Part shown: piece after piece, positions 32,372 through 44,063 of the stretch | Position numbering within the stretch: position 1 is the stretch's first letter | Layout: each line of letters opens with the position of its first letter | Source of the DNA: Halichondria panicea | Taxonomy: Eukaryota; Porifera; Demospongiae; Suberitida; Halichondriidae | Length of the DNA: 64,000 nt | Reading direction: 5' to 3' | NCBI RefSeq assembly: GCF_963675165.1 | Contig: NC_087393.1 | Span: 1,548,502 to 1,612,501, forward strand | Translations under genes and position numbers: made by a program | Notes under the pieces: model-generated | What the model was told of the DNA's origin: nothing | The model's input: the letters and a program-made list of their open reading frames with translations, nothing else | Database searches by the model: none

Positions 32372-35296
32372 TCACATGCCTAGGATCTTCTTGCCCCAGG
32401 CTACAATAGTGTCAGTGTCCACCACATCGTTCACAGTGGATCCAACGTCGTAGCCCATGCTCTGATACTCGATCAGCGAAAAGTTCTTATCTTTGCATTT
32501 GATATAAATGTCTTTGTTTGGGGCATAAAACTGGTTGTTTGATGTAAATGGAACTATTCCTTTTAGTGACTTGTCAGGATCGCAACTTCCAAATTCATAA
32601 ATGTTCGGATTTCCAATGATACAGGAATTGTTAGACCACACCTCACCCCAGCCGGACGGGAGAGTTTCGAGTGAGGCACCGTTGCTAGTAGCACAGAAGG
32701 GCTTGGAGAAGAATCCATCAACACCTTCTAACATCAAGCTGTGCACTGCGTCAGGATATATATACAGGTTGTACTTGACTACTTTTGTGTGTCCAAGGTA
32801 GTTCTTGTAGCCTCCATATATGAGGAAATTGTACGTGTCGTAATAGTAACAGGAGCCATCGTCATGATCTATTGGGAAAGTGGAGTGATAGTTATTTATG
32901 AGAAAGTTTTGCGTCAGATTAGTAGTGGCTGGTTGTAGAGACGGAGTCATTCCATCCTTCACCTTTGTGAGATATGGTTGTCTGTCCCACGAGTTAAATG
33001 GTCCATGATCGCCAGTCTCGCGAACCATGTTGAAACCCAGGTTACGAACTACATTGTGACCTCCTCCGAGTCCGTCATTAAAATTGATACCAGCTCGAGG
33101 TCCATTGAAGAACACATTGTTAGAGAATGTAGTTTGAGCAGTGAGAGCCTGAATGTATGCTGAAGTTTGCTTGCCGAATATTCCAATCTCTCGCATCACA
33201 TTGTTGGCAATAACATTTCCACGAGGTTGGTTGCCATTTGTTCCATCGATTAATTGTGTTGAGCCAACCGAAGCAATTGCGCTGTCACCTGTGAGAAAAA
33301 ATTCATTATTTTTAATGCTAGTGTTCCTCATGTAGTTGCTAAGGAAGATGGCGTTTCCACCAGGTGAGTCAAATCGACAGCTGTGAATTGTTAAACTCTC
33401 GACACCTTCTGCAAACACAGCCCCTCCTCTGTGAATGGACCAGTCTCCTCCGCTGGGAACCTCGTACGAATCAAAATACGTTGGTTGAGTGTGAGCAAAT
33501 GTAATATTCACGAAGGCAATATCAGAGACGGGTAAATCCATTGATCCTTTTACATTGAATAGTCTCTTGAGAACAGTTCCTATACCATTTGTAGGTAAAG
33601 TGCCATTTGGATAAAGATAAAGTTTCATTTCCGTTTCATTGTAAAACCATTCTCCAGGAGCGTCCAACTCTTCAAAAATGTTCTCAACGTACCATTCAGC
33701 ACCTCTTTTACAGCCTCTGGCCTCTTGATACCCACCATAGTCAAACTGAATCTCTCGCTTGGTGTTGTCCCTTCCTTTCACTGCAAACTGCCAGTTTCCC
33801 CAGTGTCCACAGTGAAACGCATGTATTACTCCCGTTTCTGGATGTGTCCATGTGCGATTAACGAATCCTTCCTGAGTAGAGTAAACCAGCCCCGTTGAGA
33901 TGATGTATGTTGAACCACCCCCTCCAGTGGGATGCGTCGTACCCCAGTAAGACTCTGGGGGGTCAAAAACAGATACAGGCCCACCAATTCCAATTTGAAA
34001 CTGTGGGAAATGTGTTCCATTTCTTTCTGGACTTTCAATATGTATCTCTTCAGGTTTGCCTTTATTTTGTGGTGGCATCCAGGAATCAGCTTTGGACACG
34101 TAGCCAGTCGGATTTGTGTGGAGACCCATAGTTTCTGGGTTCCCATCTGGATATCGAGCACGCACAGCTCTTCGTCCATTTATAAATAACGAGGTGAAAG
34201 GAGTTGGGGCTTGCTTGCTGAGGTCTGCCACCATTATGTTGAGTTTCTTGCCACTGATGTGACCTTGGTCTGTTGTGGGTACCCATAGTCCATCAGCTCT
34301 GAAGTAGCACATCTTTGCAAAGGCTCCTGTTGAAGGCCCATGCCATGTGTAGGCAAAGCAAGTGTTTTCCTGGGCACACGCGTTTTGGCAGTCATCAGCA
34401 CTGTTCATACTGCCAAAAAATGTTGCCATTGAACTACTATCACCTGGATTTAAAACTGCCCCATTGATAGCATTTATTCCGTTCATCTGTGGTTCCATTC
34501 TTTTTACATATTGGTTCCACTGGAAAGTGTATTGTTTTCCTCCACTTATGAGTGTTGGCTTCGATTTATCTCCTTGAATGGTAAGGTGGCTATCATCATG
34601 TCCTAGATCAAGTGTATCAGTTAGGTAGTAATCTCCGGGGGCCAGTATAATCATTCCTTCGTCTGTCAGCTTGGTCTTTTGACCTCGATACAAGTCGACA
34701 GCATGGTAAACAGTTTTCACTGGTTTGTCAGAAGTTCCAGGGTTGTTGTCATCTCCACTGTTAGAGTCAACATAAACAGTAATGTCAGGATTGCTACTTT
34801 TCAGAGCTTTATTTTCAGACAGGAGAGGTTTTTTGGAGCTTTTTGGAACTGGTGGAATGTTACAAGTTGCTAATTGCAGTGCATCGTAGGCGTAATGTAC
34901 TTGACTGTTTGGCTGCAAAAAAATTCATAAATGTTCTGACTTTCTGGAGAGAGTAGGATAGTATAGACTAATTTGTTATTATTATGGTAAATGGTGGAGC
35001 TCATCATCTATATACTGGTTATAAAATACTCAGATCTATCTACCACAAATGTGAAATACACCTTAGTCTAACCTTAATCCAATATAGCTACCTAGATCTA
35101 GTTAGATCTGTACCTGTTCAGTTAGAAGTTGGTTGGCAAAGTCCCAAGCCAGCTCCTTGACGGCACAGTCGAGCTTTGGGTCCACATTGACAGGCTTAGC
35201 ACTGGCTCTCGGTAGAGGGGAGCCACCAGAGCCTGTACACTGCACCTTTTGCAAGGCAAAGAGTAAGCTGCACACAATAAGTAGATTTAGTTTCAT
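32372..35296 (-). CDS. Secreted beta-helix protein, paralogue C (two exons)
   Basis: Exon 1 (35114-35296) starts MKLNLLIVCSLLFALQKVQC, a signal peptide; exon 2 is 34912-32372; 907 residues and a 201 bp intron. C carries the A-like C-terminal segment (GYKNYLGHTKVV) but private variants in the middle, such as YMRNTSIKNNEFFLTGDS, PPESYWGTTH and ARGCKRGAEW. Insert cysteines (SADDCQNACAQENTCFAY) are kept. Intact. The start chosen is the ATG before KLNLL, because the upstream in-frame TTG is not a plausible start. Confidence 0.85.
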
Positions 35297-35363
35297 GCTT
35301 TGCAATAGTGACTGCAGAGACTGTATCCAGAGCTAGCTGCATCTAGATTCATTAGACTATCAT

Positions 35364-35388
35364 GTGACTGGAAAAGAGGGGTGGGGCT
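35364..35388 (-). promoter_or_regulatory. Conserved CACCC-type upstream box of paralogue C
   Basis: Gene-strand AGCCCCACCCCTCTTTTCCA, then GTCAC, 68 bp upstream of the ATG. Confidence 0.5.
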
Positions 35389-38280
35389 GCATGTGTTGTG
35401 CAGAATTTGACTAATAGCTACTGAGGATTAAATTATTATTATAATCTATATAAGTCATTAACAGATAATTATATAGGTGGAGCCATCTGAAGTAACAATA
35501 CAATCATTTTTTCAGTAGCTAGATCTAGATCTAGTGCTGCTAAAGTCAATATTAAAATGTACTCTATTTATCTTAAAAGCACCATCACATGCCCAGGATC
35601 TCTTTGCCCCAGGCTACAATAGTGTCAGTGTCCACCACATTGCTCACAGTGGATCCAATGTCATAGCCCATGCTCTGAAACTCGGCCAGCGAGAAGTTTT
35701 TGTTTTTACACTTGATATAAATGTCTTTGTTTGGGGTGTAAAACTTGTTGTTTGATGTAAATGGAACTATTCCTTTTAGTGACTTGTCAGGATCGCAACT
35801 TACGAAATCATAAACGTTCGGATTTCCAATGATGCAGGAATTGTTAGACCACATCTCACCCCAGCCAAGAATATCAATTGAGGCACCGTTACTTAAAGCA
35901 CAGAAGATAGTTTTTCCAATACTTTCCTTCACTAAGCTGTGCACCGCATCAGGATAAATATATAAGTTGTACTTGACCACTTTTGTGCGTCCAAAGTGGC
36001 TTTTGGAACCTCCATAAATGAGAAAATTGTATGTGTCGTAATAGTAGCAAGAGCCATCGTCATGATCTATTGGGAAAGTGGAGTGATAGTTATTTATGAG
36101 AAAGTTCTGTGTCAGATTAGTAGTGGCTGGTTGTAGAGACGGAGTCATTCCATCCTTCACCTTTGTGAGATATGGTTGTCTGTCCCACGAGTTAAATGGT
36201 CCATGATCGCCAGTCTCGCGAACCATGTTGAAACCCAGGTTATGAACTACATTGTGACCTCCTCCAAATCCATCATTAAAATTAATACCAGCTCGAGGTC
36301 CATTGAAGAACACATTGTTAGAGAAAGTAGTTTGAGCGGTGAGAGCCTGAATGTATGCTGAAGTTTGCTTGCCGAATATTCCAATCTCTCGCATCACATT
36401 GTTGGCAATAACATTTCCACGAGGTTGGTTGCCATTTGTTCCATCGATTAATTGTGTTGAGCCAACCGAAGCAATTGCGCTGTCACCTGTGAGAAAAAAT
36501 TCATTATTTTTAATGCTAGTGTTCCTCATGTAGTTGCTAAGAAAAATGCCATTTCCACCAGGTGAGTCAAACCGACAGCTGTGAATTGTTAGACCCTCAA
36601 CACCTTCTGCAAACACAGCCCCTCCTCTGTGAATGGACCAGTCTCCTCCGCTGGGAACCTCGTACAAATCTAAATACGTCAGTTGAGTGTGAGCAAATGT
36701 AATGTTCATAAAAGCAATGTTGTAAACGGGCGAGTCCATTGATCCTTGTACATTGAATAGCCTCTTGAGTACAGTTCCGACACCACTAGTAGGCAAAGTG
36801 CTGTTTGGATAAAGGTAGAGTTTCATTTCCGTTTCATTGTAAAACCATTCTCCAGGAGCGTCTAACTCTTCGAAAATGTTTTCCACATACCATTCAGCAC
36901 CTGTTAAACATCCTCTGGCCTCTTGATAACCACCATAGTTAAACTGAATCTCTCGCTTGGTGTTGTCTCTTCCCTTCACTGCAAACTGCCAGTTTCCCCA
37001 ATGTTTACAGTGAAACGCATGAACTACTCCTGTTTCTGGATGTGTCCATGTGCGATTAATGAATCCTTCCTGAGCAGAATAAACCAGCCCTGTTGAGATG
37101 ATGTATATTGAACCACCCCCTCCAGTAGGATGCGTTGTACCCCAGTAAGATTGTGGGGGATTAAAAACAGCCACGGGCCCACCAATCCCGATCTGAAACT
37201 GTGGGAAATGTGTTCCATTTCTTTCTGGACTTTCAATATGTATCTCTTCAGATTTCCCTTTGTTTTGTGGTGGCATCCAGGAATCAGCTTTGGATACGTA
37301 GCCAGTCGGGTTCGTGTGGAGACCCATGGTTTCTGGGTTGCCATCAGGATATCGAGCACGCACAGCTCTTCGTCCATTTATGAATAACGAGGTGAAAGGA
37401 ATCGGGGCTTGCTTGCTGAGGTCTGCCACCATTATGTTGAGTTTCTTGCCACTGATACAACCTTGATCTGTTGTAGGTACCCATAGTCCATCAGCTCTGA
37501 AGTAGCACATGTTAGCAAAGGCTCCTGTTGAAGGCCCATGCCATGTGTAGGCAAAGCAAGTGTTTTCCTGGGCACACGCTTCCTGGCACTCGTCAGAACT
37601 GTTCATACTGCTAACAAATGTTGCCATGTAACTACTGTCACCCGGATTTAATACTGCCCCATTGATAGCATTTATTCCGTTCATCTGTGGTTCCATTCTG
37701 TGTACATATTGGTTCCACTGGAAAGTGTATTGTTTTCCTCCACTTATGAGTGTTGGCTTCGATTTATCTCCTTGAATGGTAAGGTGGCTATCATCATGTC
37801 CTAGATCAAGTGTATCAGTTAGGTAGTAATCTCCGGGGGCCAGTATAATCATTCCTTCGTCTGTCAGCTTGGTCTTTTGACCTCGATACAAGTCGACAGC
37901 ATGGTAAACAGTTTTCACTGGTTTGTCAGAAGTTCCAGGGTTGTTGTCATCTCCACTGTTAGAGTCAACATAAACAGTAATGTCAGGATTGCTACTTTTC
38001 AGAGCTTTATTTTCAGACAGGAGACATTGCCAGCAATTGCCATTGTATTTTGGACACTATTGTTCTAGCATCCTGTCTAAATATTTGTTCTATTTATATG
38101 AAAATTCAAATATTACTCAATCATTTTAACTACTGCGGAAATAAATGCTACTATAGACTATTGTAGTGCGTGCGCAAGATCTTCGCTGAACTAGCTACGT
38201 TCACTGCACTGGTGCTGGTGAGTAATATTATTGTTTACCTGTTGGTTGAGCTCATGTAGACTTCTGTGGTAGATTCTATC

Positions 38281-38416
38281 CTGTGGCAGATCTCTCTAGT
38301 CACTGTTACAGGCCGGTACAAGTAATAACAAAATACTGAGCATGCAGTACTGCCAGCTCAGTATTTTGTTATTACTTTTACCGGCCTGTAACAGTGACTA
38401 GAGAGATCTACCACAG
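38281..38416. repeat. 136-bp hairpin near the left end of the 6.7 kb element
   Basis: CTGTGGCAGATCTCTCTAGT and onward through AGTAATAACAAAATACTGAG is mirrored almost perfectly by CTCAGTATTTTGTTATTACT to CTACCACAG, arms about 60 bp, loop about 16 bases. It could be a nested foldback or a structural part of the element. Confidence 0.8.
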
Positions 38417-38486
38417 TAAATAATTATATAGAACAGTACAGTATAGTAGTCAGTTCTCAGTCATATTCTTCTCAGTCCTGTTCTAG

Positions 38487-39014
38487 TTACAACACTTTTA
38501 CTAAATTAAATTTAACTTTCTTTCTTGGCTCTTTGTTGTCCGCTTCTTTTGTGCTTTCTTCTTTTGTTTTTTTGGCTCTAAATCCTAGCAACGTGTAGTC
38601 TGGATTTAAAACTTCTGACACCTGGACATCGTATGTTTGGCTGAGCCTCACAACTTTCTTTAAATAGTTCTGGGCCTTTTTCTGAGACCCCATCGGAAAA
38701 TAATGTGTTCCAGTATCATCTGCTGTTGTAAAATAAAATTGTTTTCCCTCAGTTCCCATCTTTACTAGCGACCCAATAGGAAAGGAGTTCCTGTGGTGCC
38801 TGATCTCTCGTAAGTCGGAGTCGATGTAGTACGGGTACGGGTGGAAGTGGCAGCAATTTCCCATCTCAATTCTTTCTCTGTTCTTTTTTGTATAGTAATT
38901 TACTGATTCACATGACAGTAATAGCATGCAATCAATGGTAGTAAAGTGTGTCAAATGAATAGAGATAAAATCTTTATGGTCACTAATTATTAATCTTCCA
39001 GCAGACCTGTTCAT
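38487..39014 (-). CDS. 175-residue protein of unknown function in the 6.7 kb element
   Basis: I do not recognise it. The central part has Cys/His and aromatic residues (MGNCCHFHPYPYYIDSDL), then HHRNSFPIGSLVKMG and KQFYFTTADDTGTHYFPMGS, suggesting a small globular beta-rich domain. The last 30 residues are strongly charged (KTKEESTKEADNKEPRKKVK), perhaps a nuclear signal. An alternative start is the internal Met of MGNCCHF. The start codon is only 15 bp from that of the chromodomain gene on the other strand, so the two probably share a bidirectional promoter. The exon structure is uncertain. Confidence 0.5.
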   Translation of the reverse strand: MNRSAGRLIISDHKDFISIHLTHFTTIDCMLLLSCESVNYYTKKNRERIEMGNCCHFHPYPYYIDSDLREIRHHRNSFPIGSLVKMGTEGKQFYFTTADDTGTHYFPMGSQKKAQNYLKKVVRLSQTYDVQVSEVLNPDYTLLGFRAKKTKEESTKEADNKEPRKKVKFNLVKVL

Positions 39015-39029
39015 GCAGATCGACCTGTT

Positions 39030-39854
39030 ATGGACTCGTCAAAGAGGCAACGACCTGAGAAAGGATACTATTCCTACCTCCATAATATAAGCTCGGCTGA
39101 CATGGACTTATCTAGCATGCGGGAAGCACGAGATGTGAGAACCACTCTGAGCTGTAAGTCTGATGACAGTCTGCCAGAAGGGGTCTTCCTTGTTGAGAGG
39201 ATAATTCATCATCGACTAACTAAGGTACGTAACATTTTATGATATATAGCCCTATACGATTGATTCTATTTCTAGGGGAAAACGGAGTATTTGGTAAAGT
39301 GGGCTGGTTACTCATTGGAACAGTCTTCATGGGTCGCTAAGGAAGATGTGACTATCTCTACTATCCAGTAAGATTATTAAGTATGGCATGGCAGTGCACT
39401 GTGTATTACTATAATTATATCTGCACATTTCCCCCCTTTCAGATCATACAATACACCACAAGCACCACATACCGAGCTTATAAGCGACGCAACAAGAAGA
39501 TTTGTTCTGTCCATTCAATGTAGTTTAAATTTAGGTACTGTAAAATCCTGTAATTTAACTATAGATTTCCGGCTAGATGTATTTCGTTACCTATTTAAAG
39601 ATCGAGGAACCCAAATGACCCGCGGAAAGCTCCAACTTCAACAAACTGATTTTAACGATGAATATTTTATAGGTAGTTGGTATATTTTGTATGATAGATA
39701 TGGCAATGGCTGCACAGTAGATTTTCCTATTGTAGTATGTCCTAGAATTAAGTATGGACCGAAAACATATAGAAATAGCAATGGTGAAATGTTAGAGTCA
39801 CCTAGACTACTATCTGAAATTGTATGTGTAAATCTGGTGAAAAAACGTTGTTGA
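39030..39854 (+). CDS. Chromodomain protein in the 6.7 kb element (three exons)
   Basis: Exons 39030-39224, 39276-39367 and 39443-39854 keep frame and give 232 residues. The chromodomain spans exons 1-2: FLVERIIHHRLTK, then GKTEYLVKWAGYSLEQSSWV and KEDVTI, the usual fold that reads methylated histone tails. Two of the three aromatic-cage positions (a Tyr/Phe at the first strand and the Trp of KWAGY) are visible. The C-terminal 130 residues (TRRFVLSIQCSLNLGTVKSC onward) I do not recognise; they end in Cys. By analogy with chromoviruses and other transposons, it may steer the element to chromatin, which is an inference. Confidence 0.75.
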
Positions 39855-40142
39855 TCATTGTTAATTGTTAATTGTTAATGCATGCATGGCCCAACCTGAG
39901 CAGCCAATACGCACTATGTGACTCATAACTAACTGCTTCAGGCCAATTCTCTACCATAATGCTTTTAATGACTCTCAAACAAATGGCTGGGTCAACACGC
40001 ATCCCGACTTACAGCTAACCTTGTCAGCCTTCCATTAGAGAGCACGGATTTGCCTACAATTATACATAGACTATGTCATAGTTAAAGCTAGCACCAGATT
40101 TAAACATGAACGAATGAATGTAAGACATAATTAGTCACATAG

Positions 40143-41269
40143 TCATTCAACATTAAGAGAAATGGTTTCTAAGCTAGGACGGTCATGAGCATGATAAGAA
40201 AGACATTCCTTAATTACATGGGCAAGTTCAGTTGACTTAATTACAATGGAGTTCATCTTCTTCATTATTCTACCTAATGAGTATATATCGCTCTGTGTGC
40301 TCTGTAAAACAAGCCCATCGCGGAGGTCTGGAGCTACTTGAGTGTGTTCTTTTATGTAAATAACTTTCTGTTCCTCGGTCAGGCAGTACTTCTTAGCATG
40401 CTTTTCTTTACATGCCTTTCCAAAATCCACAATACATGGCCGGATACATTCTAACAAAGTAGTCCCTAATACTACGTTGTCTACTTTAAGATCATTGTGA
40501 AGAATACTCAGCTTGTGCATGTATGATAGACCATCACAAATTTGGATCAGTATTTGCATCCATGTCTTAGGGCTTAATTTAATTTCGTTAGTCGAATACA
40601 AGGCAGAATATAATGAAACTTGTTGCTGCTTCACGCTTACATTAGACATTACTAAAGCTCTCCTGGTGGAACAAATACCAAAACAGTGTGGTATATAAGG
40701 GCTGGAATTTAATGTAAGTAATATACTGGCTTCATGCCTAATCGATTCGATTGAGGAGTCGGAAGTAAATGTTTTGACACAGACGTCAAAACACTCTTTA
40801 AAAATCATACGAGAGCATGTTCCAAACCGACCATTTCCTATATGAACATCACCACCCCCATCTGCTAAACATTTCTCACTTATCTCTGGAACTACAGTAA
40901 CTCCTCGCATAATATCAGCATTCGTACACATTCTTGGAGTTGCCTTGGGTAGACTGATTGCACTCGTCTTCATGGCTGCTGTTAGTAACTTTAGTGGTCG
41001 TTGGTGACTGCAGGATGTTCCCAGAGTTCCTGTCCGTAATTGCTTAGCTCGATACACGTTGAGTTCCCTGTATGAACAATATTATTTACTGGCTGTTAAT
41101 CAGCAACTTACAGTTTATAATCTATTGCCTTCTTCTTCCAATTCTGAACATTTTTCTCGGCACATTCAAGGCTCTTCTTCTCCATACACAGCTGCTTGCC
41201 AATTTTGTCAACTCTAGCTTTTCGATTGAGCCTCTTGAGCTTGGATCTTGAGAATGTCTGGTCAGCCAT
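40143..41269 (-). CDS. Protein kinase carried by the 6.7 kb element (two exons)
   Basis: Exons 41112-41269 and 41067-40143 join in phase 2, giving 360 residues. The first 55 are basic and helix-prone (SKLKRLNRKARVDKIGKQLC). The kinase domain has a glycine loop GNGRFGTC (about 130-137), lysine in VCVKTF (about K151), a helix-C Glu in RHEAS (about E165), HNDLKVDN in place of HRDLKxxN (catalytic Asp about 245), DFG (267-269) and APD in place of APE, then QSDIYSLGRI. All residues for catalysis are present. I cannot place it in a kinase group; the small insert-poor domain resembles TKL-like or receptor-less kinases. It lies divergently, 214 bp from the transposase start, which suggests coordinated expression. 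Its substrate is unknown. Confidence 0.8.
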
Positions 41270-41483
41270 TTTGTAATAAGTCTAAGAGAACCAGAGGTCG
41301 CAAAATACCCGCCATAATGCATCTGAGAAGTGTTATCATGCTATTGAATGAGTACTGTGGTTAATTTAGTGGGTGATAACACCGCAGCCTATTCACCCGC
41401 CCACTCATATTGACATGGCTAATTAATTTTGTTACATAACAGCTCAAGGGACCTTTTGTTCCATTATCCCGGGCCTCCTAGCT

Positions 41484-44063
41484 ATGGCAGTAAACAAGCA
41501 GTCCAGAAGAGCAGAGAGCCTGTCCATCACCATCTCAAATTCAGCAAAGAAGTACTCTGACTTCAGCCACACAGAACCACAAGTACAGCCAAACTTCTCT
41601 CTCTCTATTCCTATCGAGTTGCTGCATCATTGGTACATGAACAAGAAGGCAGAAGAGACATTCATTAGCTTAGTTAATAGCATGGTAACAATAGTTAAAC
41701 TAGCACAAAGCGATCGTCTGGAGAAAAGGCTTGCAGAACAAGCTAGCAAGGTAGCAAGAAGGATACGGGGGCTAAAAGGAAGAAGGAGGTATGCCGTACT
41801 TGCTGGAGAATACAACCTCTTCGTGCTTGATGGAGAAGCAGAATCGTATTCTGAAATTGAGCAGCAACTATCCACTGAATCTCCACAGCCAACAACAATC
41901 CCCGAAACAAGTAGACCTACCACAGCACACATCAACAAAGGCAAAAAAGTTCACGAGGTATCACCACGACAGGTAAAACGAAAGCTAGCACACTGTAAGA
42001 GCTCTGCAGAGCAAGCGCTTTGGTTTTGTGAATCATTCGGTCTTCAGCCAGAATCTTTAGAGCTACGCAAACAGACAGGATCTCCCATCAAATTCAATTT
42101 TTTATCTAGCCCATCTCACAAGCCACAACATCAAACGCCAGCTCTTTCACCAAACGATTCTGCGAGGGTACAGCAAGCTCTTTATGTACTTGACAGGTTT
42201 GCTGTGAGTGACGAAGCTTATCATGAATTGAGCGTCGCATCTGATTTACCACCACTGTACCGAATCAAGGATGCTCGCCTCTCAATTAACAACTCTCTCG
42301 ACATCCGACATCTCGAAGGTCCTTATCCTGGTGCTTATAGACCACCGAAAGCTGCAATCCAGGAAGAGCTAGCTAAGATCGTAAGTAAAGAAGAAATTAT
42401 ACATTATTATTATGGATTATTATTTTAGGTTCATTCAGGGAAAGCTATCACCCAACCAGTAAAAGTAAAACTCAGTGGTGACGGAGCCAGATTCACAAGA
42501 TCATCCAATATCATACTTCTCTCATTTGCATTTCCAGAAATTCAAGACAATGTTTTATCAGGCATGGGTAAGCTTAACAATAAAAATATTAAACGAGAAA
42601 GTGGTGAAAATATTTTTATATTGACATTCATACAGGCAATCATACTTTTGCTGGCCTAAAAGCCGAAGAGTCGTATGAAACAATTAGTTCAGGACTATCT
42701 GAGGTATTGAAGGAGTTGAACGACATCATTTCACACCCACTACTCACTGTTGATGAAACAGAGTACCGCCTTGAGTTTTTCCTGGGTAGTGATTACAAGG
42801 TGAGAATGTATAGTTAATTACTGACTATAAAAATTGCATTATTAGTTTCTTTTACTGAGTATGGGCCTCAACAAAGCAACCTCTATGTACGCTTGTGTCT
42901 GGTGTACCATCAAGAAGGATGAAAGGTATATCTATAATTATTATATGCTTAAACCTAGCTTCCCCATTTGCCGCTATAGGTGGGATATGTCAAAGGATAG
43001 GGCTGACTACACCGTAACAAATGCAAGAACATTGAGTTCCCTACAAGCAAAAGGCGCACTTCCCAGCAGTAAACCAGCAAGTGTACGACTAGGATCAATT
43101 ACAACACCACTACTGAACATAGAGCCAGACCATATAATACCCGATGAGCTACACCTACTCCTACGTATAGCTGACGTTTTAACAAGAAATCTCATTCTAG
43201 AGATAGTGGCATCTGCTAAACAAGACAGACAAGGAAACGCACATATACTCACTCACCTACAAACACTACAGACGATCGTTAAAGACTGTGGTATCACGTT
43301 CAGGGTATGGGAAGCAAGGGGTCCAGATGGCAAAGCTTCTGGACATTACGAATGGACATCACTGCAGGGGAACGACACCAAGAAGTTTCTGGAACGTCTC
43401 CCAGTGAGGTTTGCTGACCTACTGAAGGAAGAAATTCAAGCTAAAATGGCCCAACTTTGGACAGTGAGTACTAATTAAATTTCCCTTCGCATTTTACAAA
43501 CATAATTATTTATATGGTCTGGCTCTATAGGAATTTCTCTCTGTGTATAAGATGGTTTCTAGCTGGACTCCACCTCCCAGTGAAGTGGTTGAGCAAAAGG
43601 TATAGTGTTAGTTTACTAGTAGGGAGAACCATTGTATCTAATTTACTATAATCTATCATGATAGGCGAAAGACTGGATAAGGCTTTTCTTGAGCTTGAAG
43701 CACAAGTGTCAAGGGTTTCAGGAAAAGAATATTACGCCCTATATGCACACACTGGTCTTTCACTTCCCTTACTTTATTTCAAAATACGGAAATGTCAAGA
43801 TGTTTAGTGGACAAGGTGAGTTCGAGTGTAAAGAGATAACATTTTAATCACCTTTTTCTCTAGGGGTGGAGAAAAATAATGATGACGCCAAGAGACACTA
43901 CTTCTCCAGTAATCTGCATGACCCAGTGGGGGAGGTTCTGAAAGCTGAAGCGAGAATAGACGAGACATCACAATTTAAGCGAAAGAAACGAAAGTACATA
44001 CGAAAAACTCCATTAGATTTAGTAGACATGAACAAACAGCCACGACTTGACTCTGAATCATGA
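41484..44063 (+). CDS. DDE-like transposase of an unnamed family (eight exons)
   Basis: Exons 41484-42380, 42428-42566, 42636-42799, 42846-42925, 42980-43463, 43531-43599, 43665-43815 and 43864-44063 all join in frame, giving 727 residues. The N-terminal 300 residues are basic, helix-prone and low in known motifs. The core then has KLSGDGARF (D317), FFLGSDYKF (D398), a YACVWC zinc-type pair (417-420), PDELHLLLR (482-488), HYEWTSLQGND, and near the end FSGQGVEKNNDDAKR (E664). Order and spacing (Asp, Asp, CxxC, DxLH, late Glu in an ExxN context) recall RAG1/Transib-type RNase H-fold transposases, but the similarity is in pattern only and I cannot claim homology. Related unnamed proteins are common in sponge and cnidarian genomes, to my recollection. 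It ends with a basic KRKKRKYIRK stretch. Confidence 0.75.

Noticed and set aside
41122-41322. 66-residue minus-strand frame starting MHYGGYFATSG
   Set aside because: It is in another frame from the kinase exon 1 (ATG at 41269), which joins exon 2 in phase and reads MADQTFSRSKLKR.
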